Under the pieces are notes generated by a model. That model was not told the origin of the DNA, ran no database searches, and saw nothing but the letters and a program-made list of their open reading frames with translations. This document shows positions 38,839 through 47,043 of a DNA stretch of 64,000 nt, in pieces. Numbering within the stretch: the first letter of the stretch is position 1; each line of letters begins with the position of its first letter. The DNA is from Cypionkella sp. (GTDB lineage: Bacteria > Pseudomonadota > Alphaproteobacteria > Rhodobacterales > Rhodobacteraceae): NCBI RefSeq assembly GCF_030652235.1, contig NZ_JAUSBA010000003.1, positions 1-64,000 on the forward strand, in the 5' to 3' direction. The translations under genes were made by a program, and so were the position numbers.

Positions 38839-39855
38839 CTACCTTTGCCGCGTGGGCACGGTGCGGGCGGTTCTGAACAAAGCCTCTGGCCCGATCGAAT
38901 CCAGAAATTGCCGACCGGCCTCGGTGCCGAAATGCTGGTTCTGGCTCAGGCCGGGAAAGCGCGCCTTTACATCTGCGGCGAGTTCCACCGGCAGACGGTT
39001 CACCGTGGCATCATTGACCATCAGACTTTCGGCGGGCACGCCTTCGGCATAGATGATTTCGTGATGGTCAAACACGATGCTGAAGAAGTCTACAACACCG
39101 CCTTGCTGAATGAAAACGGATTTATGATCAACCAGATAGCGCGCCTGCACCAACAGCTCTGACGTCGCTAACCCCGCAGTGCGCTGGCGTTGATAGAGAA
39201 ACATCCGGTGGTGCTGGCTGACCAAAAGATCGCCGGAATTGCCCAAAGTGCCCGCCGTGATCACCACCGGGGCAAAGGCCCCCACCGCGCGCAGGGTGGT
39301 CGAGCCGATCCAACGAATCTCTTGCCCGCCATGATCGCGCGACAGCACCTTGTCGCCGATCCGCAGCGCCTCGATGGCGCGTTGCTGACCCGAAGCGAGG
39401 GTGATCATGGTGCCGCGCGCGAAGGATACGCAGAGCAGATCCGCCAGCCCGGTGTCTTGCGGCGCATCGTCAATCTTCAGCAACGTGTAGTCGTTTAAGC
39501 CCGTCATCGGCGACAGTGGCAGCACAAACCGCGCGCCATCTGGCAGTGAGATCAGCACCAGATCAACCTGATCGCCGTCGCTGCTCATCATCGTGTAGCG
39601 CGCTTCAAACCGCAAAGCATCGCCGACTTGGCCGACAGCAGAGCCTGTGCCGACGCGTTGCTGGCCCTCGGCGCGCGTCACCACAAGGCGCAGGGCCTTT
39701 TGGCTTTCGTCCAGCGCGTAAAGATCGCCGGGGCAGACCTCCTCCGGGCCTGTCAGGCCATCACCGACATTCACGCCGTTGATCACATAAATCGCATCGG
39801 CTGCCAGAACTTGGCAGGCGTGGCCGGGGACAGTTTGGGTTTGCTTTGACGTCAT
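38839..39855 (-). CDS. Hint-domain protein
   Basis: 338 residues. The C-terminal half is a Hedgehog/intein (Hint) fold: FARGTMITLASGQQRAIEAL, IGDKVLSRDHGGQEIRWIGS, and SQHHRMFLYQ. In most Hint proteins the autoprocessing Cys precedes FxxGT; here that place is Ser144, with a Cys two residues before. The N-terminal ~135 residues contain INGVNVGDGLTGPEEVCPGDLYAL and are of unknown fold. Such proteins are common in Rhodobacteraceae; they may self-cleave or be secreted, but no signal peptide is visible. Confidence 0.82.
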   Translation of the reverse strand: MTSKQTQTVPGHACQVLAADAIYVINGVNVGDGLTGPEEVCPGDLYALDESQKALRLVVTRAEGQQRVGTGSAVGQVGDALRFEARYTMMSSDGDQVDLVLISLPDGARFVLPLSPMTGLNDYTLLKIDDAPQDTGLADLLCVSFARGTMITLASGQQRAIEALRIGDKVLSRDHGGQEIRWIGSTTLRAVGAFAPVVITAGTLGNSGDLLVSQHHRMFLYQRQRTAGLATSELLVQARYLVDHKSVFIQQGGVVDFFSIVFDHHEIIYAEGVPAESLMVNDATVNRLPVELAADVKARFPGLSQNQHFGTEAGRQFLDSIGPEALFRTARTVPTRQR

Positions 39856-39927
39856 GCTGTGAAGGCTACCGGATAATGGTTAAGACTGCATATGTACCGC
39901 CAAGGGGGCGCGGCTCAAGCCAGTAGG

Positions 39928-39954
39928 AACCAAAATTAGGGTTAAATTTTGGTT
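39928..39954. promoter_or_regulatory. 10-bp inverted repeat between the Hint gene and the SDR gene
   Basis: AACCAAAATT and AATTTTGGTT are perfect inverted copies around AGGGTTA in the divergent promoter region. It is a plausible operator or a hairpin; no regulator for it is known. Confidence 0.45.
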
Positions 39955-40037
39955 GGGCTGTGAAATTCGAAGCTTTGCTGCGGGTTACACTACACGAAAT
40001 CGGCTGTTAGGCTGGGTCAAATGAAGGAGATTTGGCG

Positions 40038-40814
40038 ATGGATTTGGGGATCAAAGGCAAACGGGCGCTGGTTTGTGCGGCGTCAAAGGGTCTGGGGCGT
40101 GGCTGTGCGATGGCTTTGGCCGAAGCTGGGGTCAATCTGGTGATCAACGCGCGCGGGGCCGAGGCATTGGAGGCGACGGCGGCAGAGTTGCGCGCATTCG
40201 GGGTGAATGTGGTGGCGGTGGCGGCTGATATCACCTCCGAAGACGGTCGTGCGGCGGTGCTGTCGGCGGCGGGCGGCGTGGATATTCTGGTGACCAACGC
40301 CGGCGGCCCACCTCCGGGCGTCTGGTCGGATTGGGAGCGCGCCGATTTCATCAAAGCGCTGGACGCCAATATGCTGACGCCGATTGCTTTGATGAAAGCG
40401 CTGCTGCCGGGGATGATTTCCAAAGGCTGGGGCCGGGTGGTGAACATCACCTCGCAATCGGTGAAATCACCGATCCCGCAACTGGGGCTTTCGAATGCGG
40501 CGCGGGCAGGATTAACCGGGTATGTCGGCGGCACCTCACGGCAGGTTGCGCAATATGGCGTGACTATCAACAACTTGTTGCCCGGTATTCACGCAACGGA
40601 TCGCGCGGTATCGCTGGATGCCGGCGTGGTGAAAGCCAAGGGAATCACCATGGAGCAAGCGCAGGCCGAACGTTCGGCGGAGATCCCGGCGCGGCGCTAT
40701 GGCACGGCGGAGGAGTTTGGCGCCACCTGTGCTTTCATGTGCAGCCAGTATGCGGGCTACATGGTGGGGCAAAATATCCTGCTCGACGGTGGCGCGATGA
40801 ACGCGACGATGTGA
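40038..40814 (+). CDS. short-chain dehydrogenase/reductase-like protein with altered active site
   Basis: 258-residue Rossmann protein. NAD(P) loop ASKGLGRG near residue 15, TNAGG, and C-terminal GQNILLDGGAM fit SDRs. Aligning NITSQS to the catalytic Ser segment puts Ser and Arg (LSNAARAGLTG) where the YxxxK Tyr and Lys should be. It may use other residues or have a different reaction. The ATG with AAGGAGA nine bases upstream is chosen; a TTG two codons earlier exists. An ATPase gene follows. Confidence 0.85.
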   Translation: MDLGIKGKRALVCAASKGLGRGCAMALAEAGVNLVINARGAEALEATAAELRAFGVNVVAVAADITSEDGRAAVLSAAGGVDILVTNAGGPPPGVWSDWERADFIKALDANMLTPIALMKALLPGMISKGWGRVVNITSQSVKSPIPQLGLSNAARAGLTGYVGGTSRQVAQYGVTINNLLPGIHATDRAVSLDAGVVKAKGITMEQAQAERSAEIPARRYGTAEEFGATCAFMCSQYAGYMVGQNILLDGGAMNATM

Positions 40815-40871
40815 ACTTGTCGGGGCTTGGGGCGGCTGTTAGGGAAGGCGAGCAAAACCGTCAGGATGACC

Positions 40872-41972
40872 ATGACAGCCGCATCTGAACGTTTGGACGT
40901 GCCGCAGCGCCTTGAAGTCGCGGGGCTTACCCGCGCCTTTGGCGGGCGGGCTGTGGTGTGTGATGTGTCGCTTCAGGTGGCGGCGGGGCAGGTGATGTGC
41001 TTGCTTGGACCGTCGGGTTGCGGGAAATCGACGACCTTGCGGATGATTGCGGGGGTGGAAACCCCGGATCAGGGCCGGATTCTGATCGACGGGCAAGAGG
41101 TGTTTGGGCCGGGTGTGAACCTACCGCCGGAGGCGCGCGGTGTTGGGCTGATGTTTCAAGATTTTGCGCTGTTTCCACATTTGACGGTGGCGGGGAATGT
41201 GGCGTTCGGGCTGGTGGGCGACAAGGCGGCCAAGATGCGCCGTGTCGATGAACTTCTTGAAAAGGTTAACCTTTCTGGATTTGGTGTGATGCACCCGCAT
41301 GAGCTTTCGGGCGGCGAGCAGCAACGCGTGGCCTTAGCGCGCGCGCTTGCACCACGCCCGCGCGTGATGCTGATGGATGAGCCGTTTTCGGGCCTCGACA
41401 ACCGTTTGCGCGACGGCATCCGCGATGCGACTTTAGAGGTGCTGAAGGCTGAGGGCGCGGCGGTGCTGTTGGTCACGCACGAGCCGGAAGAAGCGATGCG
41501 GATGGCGGATGAGATTGCGCTGATGCGCGACGGCCGCATCGTGCAGCGGGGCGCGCCCTATAACGTCTATAACACGCCGGTGGATCGGGCGGCTGCGGCC
41601 TTCTTTAGTGATATCAATGTGATCCGTGGCACCTCGCGCGGCGCGCTGACCGAAACGCCGTTCGGGGCGTTTCTGACGCCGGGCCATGCCGATGGTGGTG
41701 AGGTCGATATTGTGATCCGCCCGCAGCACCTGAAAATCGACTTTGACCGCGCCGGGCGCGGGCCCAATCCGACGGTGCCCGAGGGTACACCTGCGCGCGG
41801 CGTGGTGCAGCGGGCGCGGTATTTGGGCCACGCCAGCCTTGTGGAATTTCGGATGGAATTTGACGGCTCCATTCTGACCGCCTCGGTGCCGGGGGTGTTT
41901 TTGCCGAAAGCCGAGACGCCGTTGTGGCTGATGATCCGCAGGGATCGCTGCTATGTATTTCCGGCCAGCTAA
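40872..41972 (+). CDS. ABC transporter ATP-binding protein, FbpC/PotA-like
   Basis: 366-residue import ATPase. Walker [13 protein letters not shown]-loop MFQDFALFPHLT, signature LSGGEQQRVALARAL, Walker B VMLMDEPFSGLD and switch His (LLVTHEPEEAMRMAD) are intact. The C-terminal regulatory domain (TOBE-like, VIRPQHLKI) resembles iron(III) or spermidine importers. No permease or binding protein is adjacent. Start: the second of two ATGs, with AGGA upstream. Confidence 0.88.
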   Translation: MTAASERLDVPQRLEVAGLTRAFGGRAVVCDVSLQVAAGQVMCLLGPSGCGKSTTLRMIAGVETPDQGRILIDGQEVFGPGVNLPPEARGVGLMFQDFALFPHLTVAGNVAFGLVGDKAAKMRRVDELLEKVNLSGFGVMHPHELSGGEQQRVALARALAPRPRVMLMDEPFSGLDNRLRDGIRDATLEVLKAEGAAVLLVTHEPEEAMRMADEIALMRDGRIVQRGAPYNVYNTPVDRAAAAFFSDINVIRGTSRGALTETPFGAFLTPGHADGGEVDIVIRPQHLKIDFDRAGRGPNPTVPEGTPARGVVQRARYLGHASLVEFRMEFDGSILTASVPGVFLPKAETPLWLMIRRDRCYVFPAS

Positions 41973-41990
41973 ACGGTTGGTAACGCGGCT

Positions 41991-42680
41991 TTAAGCTGGA
42001 TCGCGAATCGTCTCGGCCACTAACCGTGCGCGGTAGTCGGGCAGGGTGCGACCGGGTTCATCCGGGTAACGCTCCCCGGTCAGGGTCACCGCCACGATAC
42101 GGTCCACCCGAAAGCTGCGAAAATCACCGCGCGCCTCGCAGAAGGCGGCAAGGGTAGAGATTTTGGCGTGTTTTTCCAACGCCAGCGGGCGGATGTCGCG
42201 GTGGCTCTCGGTGCCGCGCGGGTCGATGTAGGTGATGGCGATACGCTCATGCGCTTTGATGGCGCGGCGCAGCGCGGGCAGGTGTTTTGGCGCACGGTTG
42301 TCAGTCTGGCCGGGGAAGGCAAACAGATCGCCTTCATCCTTGCTAGGCGCAGGCGTGACGGCAGCAATGCGTTTTGCCAATGCGCGGGCAGCTTTCGCCA
42401 GCGCCGCATCGGGGCCTTGGGTGGCAAGCCGCAGGCCAAGGCGCAAAGCCTCAAGTTCCACCGCATTCAGGATCATCGGCGGCAAGGTAATTGGCGCGCG
42501 CAGGATGTAGCCAACGCCGCGCTCCCCCTCAACCGGAAGCCCGCTTGCCATCAGCGTATTCATGTCGCGCCAGATCGTGCGGATCGAGACGCCTAAGCGC
42601 TCGGCGATCTCGGACGCGCGGTGCAAGCGGCCATCGCGCAGGATTTGGATCAGGTCAAACAGGCGGTCGGTGCGGCGCAT
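41991..42680 (-). CDS. YafY/WYL-family transcriptional regulator
   Basis: 229 residues. N-terminal winged helix-turn-helix (RLFDLIQILRDGRLHRASEI, LGVSIRTIWRDMNTL), then a WYL ligand-sensing domain (residues ~135-200, with ITYIDPRGTESHRDIRPLAL). WYL proteins sense nucleotides or related ligands. A palindrome 35-57 bp upstream suggests autoregulation. Convergent with the ATPase gene. Confidence 0.9.
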   Translation of the reverse strand: MRRTDRLFDLIQILRDGRLHRASEIAERLGVSIRTIWRDMNTLMASGLPVEGERGVGYILRAPITLPPMILNAVELEALRLGLRLATQGPDAALAKAARALAKRIAAVTPAPSKDEGDLFAFPGQTDNRAPKHLPALRRAIKAHERIAITYIDPRGTESHRDIRPLALEKHAKISTLAAFCEARGDFRSFRVDRIVAVTLTGERYPDEPGRTLPDYRARLVAETIRDPA

Positions 42681-42714
42681 GGGGCTCTACCTAGGGATTT
42701 TGCGGGACAAGCAA

Positions 42715-42737
42715 CTGACATATAGCTGTCAGCTATA
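42715..42737. promoter_or_regulatory. palindromic operator candidate of the WYL regulator
   Basis: Overlapping dyads: CTGACA-TATAGC-TGTCAG (42715-42732) and TATAGCTG-T-CAGCTATA (42721-42737), both perfect. Located just upstream of the regulator start, on the side facing tatA. Likely binding site for the regulator itself. Confidence 0.6.
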
Positions 42738-42844
42738 GCCGATAATAATGCCGGTTTACAGGAATTTCCGGTTTCATTCCGCCGGGTTCCCTGCCTAAGT
42801 CAGTGCCGGACCTGCCGCGCGAGCGGCTTTATGGAGGATTGATC

Positions 42845-43072
42845 ATGCATCTAAGCCCATTGCACCTGCTGGTGGTGGCGATTGTCGTACTCGTGCTGTT
42901 TGGCCGGGGTAAAGTTTCCAACCTGATGGGCGAGTTTGGTCGCGGCATCACCGCGTTCAAAAAGGGCGTGGCCGATGGTTCGACCGAGTTGGAAAAAGAA
43001 GCGGCGGCCAAAGCTGCGCGCGATGTCACCCCCGCTGAGACCGTGGTTCCGACTGACAAAGACAAGGTCTGA
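42845..43072 (+). CDS. tatA: Sec-independent protein translocase subunit TatA
   Basis: 75 residues. One N-terminal transmembrane helix (HLLVVAIVVLVLFG), hinge FGRG, amphipathic helix (LMGEFGRGITAFKKGV) and acidic/polar tail. Forms the protein-conducting pore with TatBC for folded proteins. Start follows the site GGAGGA; upstream extension is non-coding. First gene of tatABC. Confidence 0.95.
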   Translation: MHLSPLHLLVVAIVVLVLFGRGKVSNLMGEFGRGITAFKKGVADGSTELEKEAAAKAARDVTPAETVVPTDKDKV

Positions 43073-43153
43073 GGCTTGCAGCTTTTGCTGCGATCTGATG
43101 AGTGTCTGACTAAAGGCCATTTGGGCCGGACGCCGCGAAGGGGCTTGCTGTAG

Positions 43154-43849
43154 ATGTTTGGGGATATCGGCTGGACCGAATTGGTGCTGATCGGCATCGT
43201 GGCGCTGATTGTGATTGGGCCGGAAGATCTGCCGGATATGTTCCGGCAGGTGGGCCGCTTTACCGCCAAGCTGCGGCAGATGTCGCGCGAGTTTTCCCGC
43301 GCGATGGAGCAGGCAGCGAAAGACTCTGGCGTCAAGGATGTGGCGGATGATCTAAAAGGCATGACCTCGGCCAAGTCGATGGGCCTGAACAAGGTCAAAG
43401 AGGCGGCGGATCGGTTTGAGAAATGGGATCCGATCAAGAATGCGGCCAAGCCTACGGTGGCGTCCAGTGTCGGCAACAAGCCCTTGGTGCCGCCGCCGAT
43501 GCCTGCTGCGGTTCCAACCGTTGGGACAGAGCCTGCAGCGGTTGCCGAAACTGCAGCTGCGGCCGAGCCTAAAATATTGGGGCCGGAAACCCAGGCTTTG
43601 ATGGATAAGCAAGCGGCGAAAAAGGCGATTTTGGCCGAGACGGCGCAGAAGCTGAAGGCGGTTGATACCGGGATTGCGGCCTCGAAAGCCGAGGTGAAGC
43701 CCGCCGTGAAGCCGCGTGTGCGCAAGACTGTCGCCGTGTCGGAAGCTGTCGCCGTGGCGGAAGCTGTGGCCGAGTCCAAGCCCGCCCCCAAACCCCGCGC
43801 GCCGCGCATGACACCCCCGCGCAACATCAAGAAGGCGGATGAAGCATGA
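43154..43849 (+). CDS. tatB: Sec-independent protein translocase subunit TatB
   Basis: 231 residues. N-terminal MFGDIGWTELVLIGIVALIV, conserved Glu8 and GPEDLP hinge, amphipathic helix to about residue 70, then a long Ala/Pro/Lys-rich tail, longer than in E. coli (171). Receives twin-arginine substrates with TatC. Overlaps tatC by four bases. Confidence 0.94.
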   Translation: MFGDIGWTELVLIGIVALIVIGPEDLPDMFRQVGRFTAKLRQMSREFSRAMEQAAKDSGVKDVADDLKGMTSAKSMGLNKVKEAADRFEKWDPIKNAAKPTVASSVGNKPLVPPPMPAAVPTVGTEPAAVAETAAAAEPKILGPETQALMDKQAAKKAILAETAQKLKAVDTGIAASKAEVKPAVKPRVRKTVAVSEAVAVAEAVAESKPAPKPRAPRMTPPRNIKKADEA

Positions 43850-44700
43850 GCCATACTGATGATGTGGACGCAAGCGCCGCGCCGCTGATCGAGCATCTGA
43901 AAGAGCTGCGCAACCGGATTCTGGTTTCGGTCGCGGTGCTGGGGGTGGGCTGTCTGATCGGTTATCTGTTGTGGATTCCGATCTTTCATGTGCTGTCGAT
44001 CCCGATGTGCAATGCAATGGCGGATTACGGTCAGAAGTGCCAATTCGTGCTGATCAAATTGCAGGAAGGCTTCTTTGTTGCGGTGAAGATCGCGGTGTGG
44101 GCGGGCTTTGCGATGTCGTTCCCGGTGATCGCGTTTCAGCTGTGGCGGTTTGTGGCGCCGGGCCTCTATCGCAATGAAAAGGGGGCGTTTCTGCCGTTTT
44201 TGCTGGCGTCGCCGGCGATGTTTATCGCCGGGGCGGCGTTTGCCTATTACATGATCTTGCCGGGCGCGTTTCACTTCTTCCTATCGTATCAGGGCGATTT
44301 CTCGAAGGCGATGAATCCGGGGGAAGTGCCGGTCGCACCGTCGATCACCGGTGCGGCGGCGGGGGTGTTGTATCAGGGCTCGGTGGAAAGCTTCCTGTCG
44401 CTGACCATGCAGTTCATCATGGCGTTCGGGCTGTGCTTTCAGTTGCCAGTGCTGCTGACGTTGATGGGCAAGGCTGGGATGATCTCATCGAGCGGCCTGC
44501 GGGCGACGCGGAAATATGCGGTGGTGGCGATCTTGTCGGTCGCGGCGGTGGCAACCCCGCCGGATGTGATGAGCCAGTTGATCATGTTTTTCGCGATCTA
44601 TCCGCTGTATGAGCTGTCAATCTGGATGATCGCCGGATTCGAGAAAAAGCGTGAGGCGGCGGCACGGGCGGATGGCAGTTGGGTCGATGAGGATGAGTGA
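43846..44700 (+). CDS. tatC: Sec-independent protein translocase subunit TatC
   Basis: 284-residue six-helix membrane protein that recognises twin-arginine signals. LIEHLKELRNRILVS at the N-terminus, FAMSFPVIAFQLWRFVAPGL and ATPPDVMSQLI are conserved. A periplasmic loop insertion (DFSKAMNPGEVPVAPSITGA) is present as in other alphaproteobacteria. Overlaps the downstream ATPase gene. Confidence 0.96.
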   Translation: MSHTDDVDASAAPLIEHLKELRNRILVSVAVLGVGCLIGYLLWIPIFHVLSIPMCNAMADYGQKCQFVLIKLQEGFFVAVKIAVWAGFAMSFPVIAFQLWRFVAPGLYRNEKGAFLPFLLASPAMFIAGAAFAYYMILPGAFHFFLSYQGDFSKAMNPGEVPVAPSITGAAAGVLYQGSVESFLSLTMQFIMAFGLCFQLPVLLTLMGKAGMISSSGLRATRKYAVVAILSVAAVATPPDVMSQLIMFFAIYPLYELSIWMIAGFEKKREAAARADGSWVDEDE

Positions 44701-45526
44701 CACGTTGCTGCGGATTGCCGAGGCGCTGGAGCGTCTTGCGCCTGCGGCTTGCCCCGCGCCGGACTTCAGTGCCGAGGCCTTTGCGTGGCACACCGGGCCG
44801 GATCGGCTGGAGCCTGTGGCCAAGGTGTCTCGGGTCGATATTGGCCTGTTGATCGGCGTGGATCGTGCGCGCGATACGCTGTGGGAGAACACCCGGTATT
44901 TCGCGCGGGGTTTACCTGCCAATAACGCGCTGCTTTGGGGCGCGCGCGGGATGGGAAAGTCGTCCTTGGTCAAGGCGATCCATGCGGCGGTGCGGGCCGA
45001 GGGCCATGATCTTAAGATCGTGGAGTTAAGCCGTGAGGATCTGCCGTCGGTGCAGCGCTTGCTGGCGCATCTGCGCAAAGCTCCGCATCAATTCATCCTG
45101 TTCTGCGATGACCTCAGTTTTAGCCACGACGATCAGCACTACAAATCGCTGAAAGCGGTGCTGGATGGCGGGATTGAGGGGCGGCCCGACAATGTGTTGC
45201 TGTATGCCACCTCAAACCGCAGGCATCTGATGCCGCGCGATATGATCGAGAATGAGCGGTCCACCGCGATCACGCCGGGGGAAGCGGTGGAGGAGAAGGT
45301 GTCGCTGTCAGATCGGTTTGGGCTGTGGCTGGGCTTCCATCCCTGCTCGCAGGACGAATATCTTGCGATGATCCGGGGCTATGCGGATGCCTATGGCGTG
45401 GCGGTGGGCGCGGATACACTGCGGGCCGAGGCGATTGAATGGCAGGCCACAAGGGGCAGCAGGTCTGGCCGGGTGGCGTGGCAATTTTTCTGCGATCTGG
45501 CGGCACGGCATGGAGTTTCGCTGTGA
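44693..45526 (+). CDS. DUF815-family ATP-binding protein
   Basis: 277-residue AAA+-like ATPase. Walker A GARGMGKSSLVKAI (near residue 83), Walker B LFCDDLSFS, sensor ATSNRRHLMPRDM. DUF815 proteins are of unknown function. The start overlaps the end of tatC by eight bases, so it is probably translated together with the Tat system; an ATG two codons earlier is possible. No membrane segment. Confidence 0.88.
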   Translation: MSDTLLRIAEALERLAPAACPAPDFSAEAFAWHTGPDRLEPVAKVSRVDIGLLIGVDRARDTLWENTRYFARGLPANNALLWGARGMGKSSLVKAIHAAVRAEGHDLKIVELSREDLPSVQRLLAHLRKAPHQFILFCDDLSFSHDDQHYKSLKAVLDGGIEGRPDNVLLYATSNRRHLMPRDMIENERSTAITPGEAVEEKVSLSDRFGLWLGFHPCSQDEYLAMIRGYADAYGVAVGADTLRAEAIEWQATRGSRSGRVAWQFFCDLAARHGVSL

Positions 45527-45568
45527 CCCCTTGCCATTTCTGCGCTGGGGCCTGATCTTAGCGGCATC

Positions 45569-46840
45569 ATGATTATAGAAATCTTAGTTCTGCTGGCGCT
45601 GATCGCATTGAACGGTGTGCTCGCGATGTCTGAAATGGCGATTGTATCGTCGCGGCCTGCGCGGCTTAAATCGATGGAGGGTAAAAGCAAAGGTGCGGCT
45701 GCGGCCTTGCGGTTGGCCGAAAATCCGGGGCGGTTTTTGTCCACGGTGCAGATCGGCATCACCATGGTTGGGGTGTTGTCTGGGGCGTTGTCTGGTGCGA
45801 CCTTGGGCCTGCGCCTGACAAACTGGCTGATCGGTTTGGGCGTGGATCCCGACTGGGCTTCGACCCTTGGGGTGGGCGGTGTGGTGGTGGCTATCACCTA
45901 TGTCTCGCTGATCATTGGCGAACTGGTGCCAAAGCAACTGGCCTTGCGTAACTCTGAAGGTGTCGCCATTCGAATTGCGCCTGCCATGGCTGTGATGAGC
46001 ACGGTCACGACGCCTGTGGTGTGGTTTCTGGATTGGTCGGGCAAGACTGTGCTGTGGCTGCTGGGCCAGCGCGGCGACGCGGGCAACAAGGTGACGGAGG
46101 AGGAAGTCCACAGTCTGTTGTCCGAGGCGCATGAGGGCGGTGTGCTGGAGGATGGCGAGCGCGAGATGATGGCGGGCGTGATGCGTCTGAGTGATCGCAC
46201 CGCACGGGCGCTGATGACGCCGCGCCATGAGGTGCTGATGCTGGAGCTGGAGGCGACTTCGGCCGAAGCGGTGGCGCTGATCCGCAAGGTCGCCCGACCG
46301 CGGATGCTGGTGCAAAGCCGCGTGACCGGGGAAGTGGTGGGGATTGTCACCCTTGCTGACGTGTTCAACGTGGTGTCGCGGCGGGAAGCGCTGGATTTGC
46401 GCGCGCTGGTGGTGGATGTGCCGGTGGTGTCGGATCAGGCGGATGCTTTGGATGTTTTGGTGGTGCTGCACAAATCGGTGCATCACATCGCACTCGTTTA
46501 TGATGAGTATGGCCATTTTGAGGGCATCATCACCACCGATGACGTGCTGGAAGCGATCACCGGGGCCGTAAGCTCGGCGGATGCGGACGAGCCTGCGTTG
46601 CTGGTGCGCGCCGATGGCAGTTTGCTGGTGTCGGGCTGGATGCCTGCGGATGAGTTCTGTGATCGACTGGGATTGTCGCGCGGGCTTGCGGGGGAATACG
46701 ACACCATCGCGGGGCTGGTGCTGCATCAGTTGCGGCGGATGCCGGTGCTGGGAGATGTGTTCGTGGCCGAGGGATACACGTTTGAGGTGATCGACTTGGA
46801 CGGCTTGCGGATTGACAAGATTTTGGTGAGCGAGGTTTAA
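45569..46840 (+). CDS. CNNM/CorC-type (hemolysin family) CBS-domain membrane protein
   Basis: 423 residues. N-terminal DUF21 membrane domain (residues 1-180; three to four helices, IALNGVLAMSEMAIVSSRPARL), two CBS domains (~200-330; MTPRHEVLML, YDEYGHFEGIITTDDVLEAI), and a C-terminal CorC_HlyC transporter-associated domain (GDVFVAEGYTFEVIDLDG). Likely a Mg2+/divalent metal exporter or resistance protein. A strong terminator follows. Confidence 0.9.
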   Translation: MIIEILVLLALIALNGVLAMSEMAIVSSRPARLKSMEGKSKGAAAALRLAENPGRFLSTVQIGITMVGVLSGALSGATLGLRLTNWLIGLGVDPDWASTLGVGGVVVAITYVSLIIGELVPKQLALRNSEGVAIRIAPAMAVMSTVTTPVVWFLDWSGKTVLWLLGQRGDAGNKVTEEEVHSLLSEAHEGGVLEDGEREMMAGVMRLSDRTARALMTPRHEVLMLELEATSAEAVALIRKVARPRMLVQSRVTGEVVGIVTLADVFNVVSRREALDLRALVVDVPVVSDQADALDVLVVLHKSVHHIALVYDEYGHFEGIITTDDVLEAITGAVSSADADEPALLVRADGSLLVSGWMPADEFCDRLGLSRGLAGEYDTIAGLVLHQLRRMPVLGDVFVAEGYTFEVIDLDGLRIDKILVSEV

Positions 46841-46847
46841 GATTGCG

Positions 46848-46873
46848 ATGGTCCCAACTCGGGACCATTGTTT
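46848..46873 (+). terminator. intrinsic terminator after the CNNM gene
   Basis: Perfect 8-bp stem ATGGTCCC / GGGACCAT with loop AACTC, followed by TGTTTTT. A classic Rho-independent terminator closing the tatABC-ATPase-CNNM region. Confidence 0.9.
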
Positions 46874-46936
46874 TTATTGGGGTATTCCGCAGAGTTTTGG
46901 TTAAGGTTAACCGAGTGTGAACGCTTTGGGGTGCTG

Positions 46937-46976
46937 AGGGAGCCTCCAGCGGGGATATTTGCGCCAGTCTGAAATC
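46937..46976 (+). repeat. diverged relative of the intergenic repeat element (copy C)
   Basis: GGGAGCCTCCAGCGGGGATATTTGCGCCAGTCTGAAAT, read in two parts, resembles the GTGGAGTATTT-CC-AAGATGAAA part of copies A and B, in the same orientation and also downstream of a gene end. The stem differs. Confidence 0.45.
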
Positions 46977-46983
46977 GCCGAAC

Positions 46984-47043
46984 AATGCCCTTGCGCGCCT
47001 CAAAATGTACGAAGGCAGGTTGAGGTGTGAGGACCACAGACAT
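46984..47043 (-). pseudogene. fragment of an NlpD/M23 peptidase gene end
   Basis: About 20 codons on the minus strand read PAFVHFEARKG, nearly identical to PAFVHFEIRKG near the C-terminus of the intact LytM lipoprotein gene about 1.1 kb away. The similarity holds at DNA level (TGCCTTCGTACATTT vs CGCCTTCGTGCATTT). The rest of the gene is absent. It looks like a remnant of a duplication. Confidence 0.65.

Noticed and set aside
44651-45526. Earlier start (ATG at 44651) for the DUF815 ATPase
   Set aside because: It would lie 50 bases inside tatC and add 14 Arg-rich residues without homology; the later ATG fits better.
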